Assembly: GCA_027574665.1 (NCBI GenBank)
Contig: CM050654.1
Coordinates: 26,059,722-26,123,721, forward strand
DNA from: Rhynochetos jubatus
Taxonomy: Eukaryota > Chordata > Aves > Eurypygiformes > Rhynochetidae
Direction of reading: 5' to 3'
DNA: 64,000 nucleotides
Numbering within the stretch: the first letter of the stretch is position 1; every line of letters starts with the position of its first letter. The notes under the pieces were generated by a model. It saw nothing but the letters and a program-made list of their open reading frames with translations. It made no database searches and was not told the origin of the DNA. A program made the translations under genes and the position numbers. Below, in pieces: positions 47,801 through 59,800 of this stretch.

Positions 47801-50800
47801 GGCTGAAGGCGCTGCCGTAGGGGTCGCTGGCCACCGAAAGGCTATCCTCCGACCCCCAGCTCGTGCCCACCAGATTAGCCCTTGATGCCCTCACCAGCGG
47901 CTCCACGCCCAGGTGCCGGACCTCGGCGCCGCGTGGGGCCAGCGCGTTTGCTTGCCTTGGGGTTCCCTGCGGCTGCTGCCAGGCAGCGGGGCGGAGGTAG
48001 GGTCCCCGTGCAGGGAGGCTGGCATCCGTCTCCTTCTCCAACACGGTCTGCTGGCTGCCTGACCAGCTGGAACGTTCCTCTGCCTGCGACAGGGCCAGCA
48101 CCGAGGTCGGCGTTGTGTTCATGGAAGCGTCCACGAGGGTGTCGGACCCACCTGGAAGGAGAGGGGTGAGCAGATACTGGGTACCCGCGGGGACGAGCAC
48201 AGCACCCTGCTCGAAGAGGGCTGAGCCGCCACGGGGTGTCCCGAGCAGGCTGCCCCATGCCCCCTCCCCTTTGCATGGGTGGACCACAGCCCTCCCCCAA
48301 TGGAGACCCCCAAATCTGGGCCAGCAGGGCCCTTGCTGGGGCGCCAGACCCGGGTGCCTGCTCACCCGTGGGGGTGCTGAAGGCCGTCTCATCCTGGAGC
48401 TCACTGCGCTGCATCACCTGGGGGTCGCTGGGCTCATCCTCGCCCGTCTCCGAGTCTAGGGAGGAGGGGGGAGAGCAGGGGGTGAGGGGACATGGGGACA
48501 GCAGGCCAGGCTGGCACTGCCCCTTGCAGACCCACCGGCTCCAGGGGCAGGAGAGCGGTGCCCAGGCAGCTCCAGGAGGAGCTGGGGGCATGACTGTGAC
48601 CTGCAGGGAAAGGCAGGAGCAAGGATGGGAAAGTCCATCGGGGCAGGGAGAGGGCAGGCAAAGCAGGCAGGAGCAGCGTTAGATGATGAGGGGTAGGGAG
48701 AGCGTGCCAGTGATGGGAATGCAGCTGGCAGAGGTGGCGTGGGGACGGGGAGGCAGGGCAGGGCGACGGTGGCAGCGATGGGGCAGGCTGGGGCACAGGG
48801 CCCGCTCTGGGGATGGGGCTGGCATTGGGCAGGGGTCTTCCTACCGTAGCTTTGTTTCCTGCAGGAGCGGAAAACTTCGCTTCCATAGGGGCAGCAAGAG
48901 AGAGAGAGACATCAACACCCGGTTATCGGCCCGGCCTGCGGAGACGCGGGGGGGCAGCGGGGAGGGACCTTGCTCCCAGCATCTCCCCACGGTGCCATGG
49001 GGCAGGGACCTGCCAGGGCAGCACCTGGGTGGGCCAGGATGGCTCAGAGAGCCTGGCACCCTGTTTGCCCATCTCAGGATCCCACAAGGAGCACCCCATG
49101 TCCTGTCCAGCCCCACGGCAGTGGACAGGCACACGTGGGGCATGGAAACAGATCTGGGTCCCCCAGACTCGCCCACCGCATCTCCACTCTGCACCCGTGC
49201 TCACTGCACGCTGCTCCGGCGCTGCACAGACCCTTCTCACACGCAGACCGTCCCGCCCACGCAGTGCACAGCACCATCCCCTCCTCGTGTCACAGCCACA
49301 TCCTGCCCAGCAGGACAGCCGCCTCCTGTCACTGGAGCTGACGGCGCAGCCCCTGCGCATCCCCACGCTCTGCAGGGCACCACAGCTTGGGGCCAGACCC
49401 CCCGGGTAGGTGCTCCTGGGGGTGCTGGGGCAAGCGGACATGTGTCTATGTCCAAGCACCCTCTCTCTGGCGCATACACGCGCATCCCCAACCCCACGGG
49501 GGGCAAGTGCTGCGCCATACAGCCATGCCCTACAGCACGGCCCCGGCTGATAAAGCAGGGATGCTCAGGGCTGAGCATCAGCAGCAGCCTCCCCCTGGGC
49601 AGGACGCAGCCAGGTCAGATCAGTGCCACCCTAATATCCTGTCGCAGGAAAGCCAATGCCGTGCAGTCAGGGAGGACCAGCCTTGCCTCCTGGCTGCTGC
49701 CCGAGCCCTCACACGCTGCTGCAACAGATCCCTGTGGCACGGGATGTATCCCCTGCCCCACCACCACTCCCCTCCACTTCACTGCCACAGCGTGGGGGTC
49801 GCACCATGCTGCCCCCCACTCCAAGCCACCCAAGTGCCCCGTGCACTGCACCCCATCAGGTTCCCCGGCCTGGCCACGACAAGCCTGGCAGCCCCCGAGG
49901 AACTGGCGCAGCAGGACCAGGAGCAGCTTGGCCTCGTGGGGGACAACAGGAGCCCCCCGGCTGACCAGGACCCTGTTTTGGGGCTGGTGAGCTGCAGCCC
50001 ATCCCTGCCCAGGCACTGCTCGCTGCCCCCGTGCGGCATGGCGCTGGGACCGGACAGCATCCCGGTGCGCTCAGGGCGGCAGGTGGGTGCCAGGTCCTGG
50101 TAACTCAACGCACCATGCGTGAAGCGCCCGAAGCGCCGCGAGTGGCCGGTCTTCTGCAAAGGAAAAGAGAAGAGAGCGTTACCCACGGCACGGGGCCACA
50201 CGTCGGGCTCACGCACGCACACACGCTGCCTGCACCATGCGCACACGCGCTGTCACGGCACATGCCGCTCACACCCACGGTCGCTCACACCCACGCTGGC
50301 ACAGCACACGTGGTGCCGCTCACACCCTCCTGCTGGCAGGGCACTCCTGGCACCGCTCACACTCGCACGCCCCCGGGGTACCCACGGGCGCGCACCCCCA
50401 CGCACGCACCCCCACGCTTGCAGCCGTGGATGGGTGTAGGTGGACACGTGAAGCGCGTGCCCAGCCATGCACACACACACCATCACACACCCATCCCTTG
50501 GTGATGGACCGTGCCCCCCCAGCCCTGTGCCACCGCCCGCGCCTGGGGGGTGACACCCTGCACACCCCAGCCCTGCGCGGCTGCCCTGGTACTGCTGCCC
50601 GCAACCAGCACCGCCCGCAGCGAGGTCTTCGTCTGGGCGGGTGCCCAAATGCTCCGCAGCCCCTTCGAAGCCACCACCCATGCCAGCGCGGGGACCAGGC
50701 CAGCAAAGCGTCTTCCAGGCGCTGGCCCAGACACCACCACGGGCACCGGCCCAGTGCGGGGACAGCATCCCCCATTCCTGGCGGAGGCTGTGCCAGCTGC

Positions 50801-53800
50801 GAGAGTGGCTGCCTGGCACAAGCGACACGGGACCGGCCCATCTGCGCGGGGCTGGAGGCGCGGGGGCCGCGGTTGTCCGCGCCGTCTGGGCAGGCAGGCG
50901 AGACCCGAGCTCAGGGCGGGGGCGCTGGGAGCCGCTTGCCAGCTCGGCTGCCCTCTGCGCTGCAGCCCAGGGCCCGGCACCCACTTGCCAAGGGAGGGAC
51001 CGGCCGCGGGCAACCCGGCTGCCAGACCCGGTGTGCACCGATGCTGTCTCCCAGGGAAGCAGAGGGATGGGGTGATCTCCAAGGCAGGCAGGAGCAGGGA
51101 TATGAAGTGCAGACAGGCAGCGTTAGGCTGCCAGGACTGAGCATCCTTCACAGCCAGTCTGGGTGATGGGGTCTCCCCAGGACACTGACGCCCCATTCCC
51201 TGTCTCCCCAGCACGGAGCCCAGGGCTGGACACCCAACTTTCTTGGAGCCCTTTACTCTGCCAGTCCCTCCTGCCTCCCCCCAGCTCCCAGGCAGGGTCA
51301 CAGACAGATGGCCCCCAGGGACAGACGGCCCCCAGGGACAGACGGCTGAGCATGGCCAGCAGTTGGTCACCCTTGGAAGGGCAGCAGGCTTATTTTGCAG
51401 GCTCCAAAGCTGCTGCCACTGCAGCAGCAGCCCCTGCTCGTGGGGGGTCCCACCAGTCCCCTGCCTGCATGCTGTGCTGGCCAGAGGGCAGCGGCTGCAC
51501 GAGACACATTTGTATTCAGGCTGAGCCAGGCTTCACCTCCCCTCCTCGGCTGACTGTGCTGGCTCTGGCTGGCAGCCCGTCTTCCAGGCCAGGGAAAGAT
51601 AGATGAGTGATTAACTGCACCATCGGCGGATAATTCCCCCATTAAAAAATGAAAATGCAATTGAGTGCCATTATCGGGTGCTCTCGTGGCTTCCCCAGGG
51701 ACTGGCGCCATCAGCTCCCCATCAAATATGGTGCCTGCACCCAGTGGGGCTGGGCTGCCTCTCCCAGAGCTGTGGGGTGGCTGAGCCCACTCCCCCCTGC
51801 CCCACAATAGGTCCCTGTGGGATTGGAGCACCCCGCAGCCTAGACCTGCCTCGGGCACAGCACCCACCCGCAGTTTAGCAGGGAGCGAGAGTGGTGGGTG
51901 ACGGAGGGTCACCCCCGGGCAAGGAGGTGGAATGGGGGCAGGAGCAGCATGGGGTTTGCTATGGGGCCAGGGCCTGGGCAAAGGGGCCAGCTGGAGGTGG
52001 GGGGTGAGTCCCCTGCCTAGGATTTCAATTGCACCCTGGGAAAAGGGGTGAGGGAGCCCCAGCAGCCTGCCCTGCTCAGCCCAGGGTGGCGAGAAGAGCT
52101 GGCTGGATCAGCCCACAGCTTCAGCCCTGCCCCATAGGGCAGCTGAGTGAGAGCTGGCTCTGCCTCCTTCCCCCACACCCTGCCAGACCCTCCCTGCCTG
52201 GGCTGGGGTCCTGCCCTGGCATGAGGCATCCCTAGCCATGGCCAGGGGGCCAAGGGGAGTCAGGGAAGAGAAGGGGCTCCCAGGGCCACAGAGCCCACGC
52301 ATCCTGCCAGTGCCTGGCACGTGGAGCCCAGCACCACGCGGCACTGGTGCCGCTGGTGCAAGACATGCAGCCAGGGAGCTGGGATGGGGTGAGGTGGGGA
52401 GACAGTGGGTGGCTTGCCTGGCGCAGAGGGACAGCGGCTGTGGGTGCCCCGATACCCCCCATGCTTGGCCGGCAGAGCAGGGCCCTGCCCCACCACAGGG
52501 ACAAACCCTGGGCTGGCTGCCCCAAGGGCAGGTGGGGCATCTGGGCAGTGCCATGCACCCTGGTCCCATCACCCCTGGGGACCTGTGTCCCCCAGCACAC
52601 CCCTGGGGGGGGTGACAGCCCCTCCCCAGCCCCCACTGGGCCACGGAGCAGGGTGACAGCGGGGAAGCTACGCAGCAGGGCGGGCTCGTGCACCCCGAGG
52701 GGGAGCCGGGGGGGTCCCTGGAAGGATGCCTTTCATCCTCCCCCCACCCCCGCCGAGGCCAAGTGACGTCCTTGTTCCTCGCTGGGCGGCGGAGGAGCGT
52801 CGGGCCCGGAGGAGCCTCGCCTGTGCCAGGCATGCTCCTGATGCTCCTGACGCGGAGGGGATGACGCATGCAAAGGCTCGGCTCCGGCTCCGTGACCACC
52901 GGCACCGGGGCCGGGGGGAGACATGGACCTGCCTCCATTTGCCGCCCCAGCTCCGGAGGGCAGGGAAGGGAGAGGGTGGCATGGGGGTGCGAAGCCCCCG
53001 GTGGGGGTCCCAGCCTCACTGCTGGCACAGGCGGAGCTCAGCTCCTGCCCCCTGCCCGGGCTGGCGAGGACAGGCGGGCAGCTGGCGGCCCCGCAAGCGG
53101 GGCTGGAGCCGGCGATGGGCGAAGCCTCGTGTGGCAGCGGCAGGGCCGGAGGGACACCCCCATCCCCGTCCCCAACCTCATCTCCATCCCTGTCCCCATC
53201 CCTATCCCCATCCCCGTCTCCATCTCCATCCCGATGCGCTCCCGCTCCCCGGCGCTGCCCCCTCCTCCCGGCACCCGCCGGCGCGGCAGCCCTAAGCCCT
53301 TACCTGGAAACGCTTCTTCACCCAGATCTTCTTCATGCTTCTGCAGAGCCCCGCTGGCCCGGTGACACCGGCTCAGGCCCGGCAGGACGCCAGCCCGCTC
53401 CCGGCGGGGTCCCCGCTGTCAGCACCCCGTGGGGGCGAGGGATGCTCCGAGCATCCTCCACCGCCGGCAGCCGGGAACGGCGGAGGGAGAGGAAGGGGCT
53501 CGCCAGGTTGGGCTCTCGGGAGGGCTGGAGCTGCGAGCATGAAGCATCACTAGAGTGCTCCTCCCTCCATCCTTCCCCCGCCTGCCTCCGCCTCCGCCTC
53601 CCCGCCAGCCCTGGCACACAATGACAGCGGCGGGGGACAGGCAGGGCACAGGTGGCGGGGGGCGAGGGCAACAGCGGAGCCGTGGGGGGAGCGCGGATGG
53701 GGCGGGCACACGTCCTCCCCCACGCTGGCTTTGGCTCCACGGCACCCGGGGTCCGAGCCCCCTGGCCCAGCAAGGCGGCTGGACCGCTGTGCCCTGCCGT

Positions 53801-56800
53801 GGGTCCATCCTGCCCCACCACCCAGGCCAGTGGCTGCTCTTCTCTCCGGCGCTCAGCACCGTGGGGCACAGCCCATCACCGTGGCTCCCACGCGCACCTC
53901 GACGGGGACAAGAATAAGACAACACCCCAGGCCAGCACTGCACGCGACTGCCCCCAAAGTGCCCCCCAGACAGGGCAATCCCTGCACACCGTCGCGGTGC
54001 GCCATGGCTCTGCCCAGCCGAGACCCGGGCTCACCGGCACGCTGCCAGCCTCCACTCAGCGCCCCCGCACCCCCCAGCCACGCGGGCTGCAGAAAGGTCC
54101 CCTTACCAAGAGGTGGGAGTGGGTCCCAGCGCTGCCAACCTGCCTGCACACGAACCAGAGCTCATACAGGCACAAACCACAGCAATCCCCTGGCCTGGCG
54201 CTGCCCGTGCCCTGGCGTGAGCCCCCCTGGCAAACCCCACAGCCTCCAGCCCCAGGCACCCGGTGCCCTAAGGCAGACCTTGCGCCCTTGCCCCCCGGGT
54301 GACTCAGGGCCCACACGGGATGGCAGGGCTGGGCTGGTCAGCCCTGGGCTAGCATCAGCCACTTTGGGGCTGGTGGGGATGCAAGCTTGGCTGGGGAGGT
54401 AGGCCACTGTCCCTGTCCACGTTGCACGGCTCACAAGACCCCCCCCTCATGCTGTGCTCCCCATAGCACAACCCAAGGCTTCACCAGCTCACCAAGCCGT
54501 TGCACCCACCAGCCCCCTTTCCAGGCTCCTGGAGAGGCTGCCAAGGGGGCCCAGCCCCACCGGCTGCCTGTGCTGCCCCCTCCCACTGCAGAGCATCCAT
54601 GGGGATGCTGCTGGAGGCCTCCCCACCCAGCGCTTGTCCCCACGCTGCTCACCTGTCCCCTGGGGAGCTGGCCATCCCACGCAGGGCTGCACACAGGCAT
54701 CACGCTCCCCACGACGCTTGGCAGCTCCGGCAGCTTTTCTCCGTTTCCCCTCCCAACCCATGACTCCCAACGTGAGGCTTTTCATGGCTCCATAATAACT
54801 TGCAAATTACCCAGTACAAAAGGAGCTGTTTATACAACATTTCTGACAGTCCCACAATTCGAGTGATGCTGCGGGGTTTCCGTGGAGACCCCGCACGTCA
54901 GATGAGTCCCACGAATGCCAGAGCTGGCACTAGGGGAATCTCCTGTCAGAGCCAGAGGGCTCTGCTGGGCCCCCCACCCCAGGTGGGTACCCCTGAGCCA
55001 GGGCTGGGTAAAGGGGTGCGCTGTGGGGCTCATGTCTGCCAGCGTCCCTGCGCCCAGGGTCTCCCTGCCAGGTGCCTGCTGCAGACCTGCACACCCCACG
55101 CTTTTCCTTCACACTCACGTGGGATAAAAACCTGGTCAGGGATGCCGGGAAGGAGCGCTGAGGCTTGGACATGGTACAGGATGTTGCCAGGGCAAGGGTG
55201 CTGCCACCACAGCGCCTGCAGGGACAGCCCCAGGGCTGTCCCCAGGGAGGGACCACATGTGCCCGGCCAAAACGCGGTTATTTGGCTACCCTACGACCGC
55301 TGCCCTGTCGGCCACGGCCACGTGCCGGCCCTCAGCAAAGCAGATCGCAAACGCTTGCTCCAAATGCAGCATTAATTACGTGCTCAGAGAGCTGCGGCTC
55401 CCCACGCCTTGCTGGGCCTCCTCGGCAGCTCTGCACGGATGCTACCCCTGCACCGCGGTACCGACCGGGCACCGGCCGGCGGGCCCCCAGCCCCCTTGTC
55501 TCGGTGCTTGAATAATTGATGGCGGCGGGTGCGTGCAGCCATCTCGGGCAGGAGGAGGTCTGGGCATGAATCTTTCATGTGTTTGTGCCTCCAGGAGCTG
55601 CTGGGGACAGTCTGCTGGAGGAGGGGATGTGCTGGGAGCCTGAGAGGTGGGGACCATCCCATCCCTGTTCACAGGGGGAAATACAGCAGGATGGCCCCCG
55701 TCGTGGGGCAGAGCAGCGCTGTGGCAGCTTTCTGGCACCGGAGCAGAGCAGTGCTCTGCTGTGACCCCTCTCCCGAGGGCTAGGGCACCCCAGGTGCCCT
55801 CCCCAGCATCGCCTCCCCTTTCAACCACCTAGAAGGATGCCCGAGTACATGGTGCCCGCTGCAGGCATAGGGCGCTGGGACACAGGACAGCAGTGTGACC
55901 TTGGCACCGGGAGCCTGGGCATGGAGCGGGATAGCAGGAGGCATTTCTTCCCTGTCCTGCTAGCCCTGCTCCCAGCAGCCCTCCCTGCATGCAGGCAGCA
56001 GGGTAGAAGCAGCTAGCCCCTTCCCAGTGCCACCGTGTCACGGCATAGGCCGGCAACCTGGTGTCAGGAGGGGCACAGGGAGTGCTGGGCAGCCCCGGGA
56101 GGAGGAAGAGGCCGTCGCCCCATCACACAGCCCTGGGTGGCGATGCTATATTTACCCCGTCGGCAGGCCCAGGTCTCAGCCTCTCGCCTGTAACACAAGC
56201 CCTGCAGTCCGCCAGAATCCAAGGGGACGGCACATTCCTCAGCAAAAATAGCCCCCCGGCAGCGGGCGAGAGGGCAGGGGTGGAGGTGACTGACTGGACA
56301 GCTGCACCCGCCTCTCCGCTCACCGGGCAGCAGCCCTCCCCAGCCGCAGTGCCCCAGGATGGGGACCCGGCACGCGTGGCCACCACGCCAGCCCCCTGCC
56401 CAGGTGGCTGGGGGCAGAGCTAGGATCCCCAGCCTCCAGCAGGTGCCCGTGGGCTGGTCCAGGTGTCACTGCCAGGGCCAGGGAATGGGCACAGCCAGCC
56501 CACCCACCAGCCAGCCCACCCTGAGGGCCAGCACCAGCCCTGCAGACCTGTCGCTTGCTCCATCCCAGGCTCCTCTGAGATGCTGCTGTGCCCTGGGGAA
56601 AGCAAGGGGAAAGTGAGGCAGTTCTAGAGAGTCCCAGGTGAGGGAAAAGATGGCAAAGGGAGGCTTTAGGTCCCGTTCGGTCACTGAGCCAGGCTGGCAG
56701 GGTCTCTGGAGGGAAGGGGCAGTTGATATTAAACATGGGCATGGAACTGCAAAGTAAGAGACTAAAATTAGGCATCGAGATAACTGGCCAGAGGTGCTGA

Positions 56801-59800
56801 GCCACCAGGGACACTGTCAGCACAGCCATCCCCACCGGGTACCATTGCCATCACCACGTACCACCAGCTGCAAAACCGTGCCCACGCTGCCCCACTGCAG
56901 CTCCAGGCTGGACGGGAAGGGGCCGTGCAGGGCTGCCATGCACAGGGACCTCCTGCCCCCTTCCCTGCCCCCAAATCCAGCCTGGAGCAGGCTGTTCCCT
57001 GGGCAGAGGAAAGGTTCCAAGGCAGTTTGATTGCTGAGTGCAGGTGGAGGCAAGCAGAGCAAGACCCTGCGCTGGGAGCCCAAGACGGACACATCCAACC
57101 TTGAAATAAGAAGCAGCCCCGGCGGGGAGGATCAGGCAGCGCTGGCACGGTGAGGGAGGGCTGGGCTCTAAAAGGAGATTAGCTCAGGTTCTTAGGAGGT
57201 GATTTAATCCGGTTTATGGGGGAAAAAATTCAGGAGATGCAGCACAAGGCTTTAGTGAGCCTTGGGAGGTGGTGGGAATCAGGTCTGGCTGGAAGGATCT
57301 GCAAGGTCCCTGGATGGACCAGCCTGGTGGTGGTGTGAGAAAGGCCAATGCCCCCCATCTGCACCCACGGAGCCGGGGCACGAGGGAGAACCTGGAGCAG
57401 AAAAGGGCCAGAACAGTGGGACGCGTCGGGGATGGCGTGACCCAGCAGGGTCAGCGTGCCCCCGGGAGCCCCTGCACCCAGCTACCTGGCCAGCCCCACG
57501 CGTGCACTGCCCGCTCCCCACACCAGGCACTGACGCACTCGTGGGACCTGGGAGAAGAGCAGGAGAAAATCATTAGTGGGGTGGAGCGACAGATTCAGGG
57601 CAAGGGATTAGAGGAGCTAAATCGGGCTCGTGTGAGCAAGGGGGAATGCTGAGCTAGTGCAGGAGGAGTTGCCCGGGCTGAGCGTGGAGCTGGGCAGCAC
57701 AAGGCCCCCCCCAGCCCACCAGCAGTGACCTGAGCCACCTTGGGGAGAGCTGATGCTGGCCCCACGGAGACCTGCAGCCTGGCCCGTGCACCCTGGAGAT
57801 AAAGTAGAGGACCTGTCTCTGTGCGCACCAGAGAGCGACCTGGCAGAGCAAGGGCACCCCAATACCTCCAGACACTGTGGGGGCTGGGATGCCAACCCCA
57901 GAGAAAGACCTCATCCTGCCCAGAAACTGCATACACCCCCCCTGCCCCGTAACCTGCCGGTGACCCAGCTCACAGGGACTTTGGGGAACAAGGATGGGGT
58001 GTCCCTGCCCATCACAGGGATGGTGCAGCCACCAGTGGAACTTCCACGGTCCCTGGAGAGCTGGGTCTCAGCAGGGGGTGTGGGGAGCCCCTGAGCAGCC
58101 GGGGTCTCCATGCCAGAGGCCAGCGAGCCATGGCACATATCCCGGCTGGGTGTCAGGGCAGGTGGGTGCAGAGCAGTGGCACAGCTCCTCTATTTCACCC
58201 GTCTCACCGCTTGGCATCCGGCATGGAGAAAATGGCCTTGGGGGAACAACCCACTGAGTGCCAGTGCCCTGAAATTGGGTCAGGAGATAGGGCTGGACCC
58301 CCAGCACATCCCACCACCTCCACACCTCTCCAGACCCTGGTAGGACATGGTGCTCCCTGGGCTGGAAGCTGTTCTGACTCGGGGCAGGGGCAAAGCCACT
58401 GTGGGGGCTTCCATGCTCCTTTGCCCAGCCCGGTGTCCCAGAGCCTGCATGGGTCCAGAGGCATTTCTGCCCCTGCACTGGCTTTTTAGGGGGCTGCTTG
58501 CTCAATGGGTGCACCCACGGCCAGGGGCCTGCCGGGAGGAATGCCCAGGGCGCTAGGCAATCCTGGCTGCTCCAGAAAGGCAGCAGCAAGGGCCGGTGGC
58601 TGGGAATCGGGAGCAGGGATGAGTGTGTCAGCACAATGGGAACGAGCACCTGGGGAAATCAGGCAGTGCTGTGCTGCCAGGCAGAGGCAGAGGGGGCCCC
58701 GGCCAGCTGTGCCATGGAGAGGTGCAGCTGCACTCAGGAGTGTGAGAACAGGGTGAACCCTGCCCCCGCCGGGACAGGCTGATCCCACCCTGTTGGACAA
58801 TACCTGTCTCCCGCTCTCTCTGCACACACAGTGCTATGCATCCAACCACACAGCACCACGGTTCCCAGAGGTGCGATGCACAGTGACCCAGCACAGACCC
58901 ACTGCAGGGCAGGACCCCTCCTGCACACTTCTCTGCCCCCCCGTCCCCACACCAGGCCCACAAGCAGTACATATACCTTCCTTCATCCTTCAAACACCGC
59001 TTCTCCGGCCTCTCAGTTCCCACAAAGCAAGTCCTCCTCTTTCTCCATTGCTCCCCTTCATCACTGTCACCCAGGACCCCCCCTCAAGGTGCAGCATCTC
59101 CAGCACTCCTCCCCATGCTGCAAAGCCCCGGGGGCAGCTCCTTCCGTGGAGCCTCAGGGCTCAGCACCTTCCCCCTTGCTCTACCCACGCAGACAGCACC
59201 ACTCACTCCCCAACACCCAGGTCTGAAATGCCCCAGGGAGGTGCCATCCATCCTGGGGCAGAGGGGGCTGAGCCCCAAATCTGCCTGGCCCCTGTGGAGG
59301 GTGAAGCCCACAGCAGCCCCCATGCACCAGAGGAGCATGCCCAGCTGCTGCACCCACAGGTGATGAGCAGAGGGGCTACCGCAGGGCTCCACCCCTGCTA
59401 ATTAACCATCAGGCCCCGCCCACTGCAAGGCATAGGCCCCACCCACTTGCCAGTCCTGCCTCCTGGAGTGTTAGGCTCCTCCTCCCAGCCCCATCGCCAG
59501 AGGGTCCCAGTTTTCCCAGTATAGCCGTGATGGTGGTCCCACAGGCGGTTGGTGCACGGGGGTGGCTTGTACGGGGGTCACCGGGTGTACCGGGGTTGAT
59601 GGCTGCGCAGGGTGCCACTGCCGGCGCCGTGCACCCAAGCCGCATCTCTCTCTCTCCTCCTGCCCCAAGCAGGCTGGGCATCACATGCTTCTGACACCTC
59701 CGTCCCCGTCCCTGGCACCCCGCCTGGCCTGGCAGAGGGTACTGCGGCCACATGCTCACCCCAGCCCAGAGCCGCCCCAGCGCTGCCGACACCGGGCACC

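Noticed and set aside
48683..49990. 435-codon plus-strand open frame in SPEG intron 1
   Set aside because: It lies antisense in an intron, has biased Pro/Ser/Thr/His composition and no recognisable domain, start context or splice pattern.
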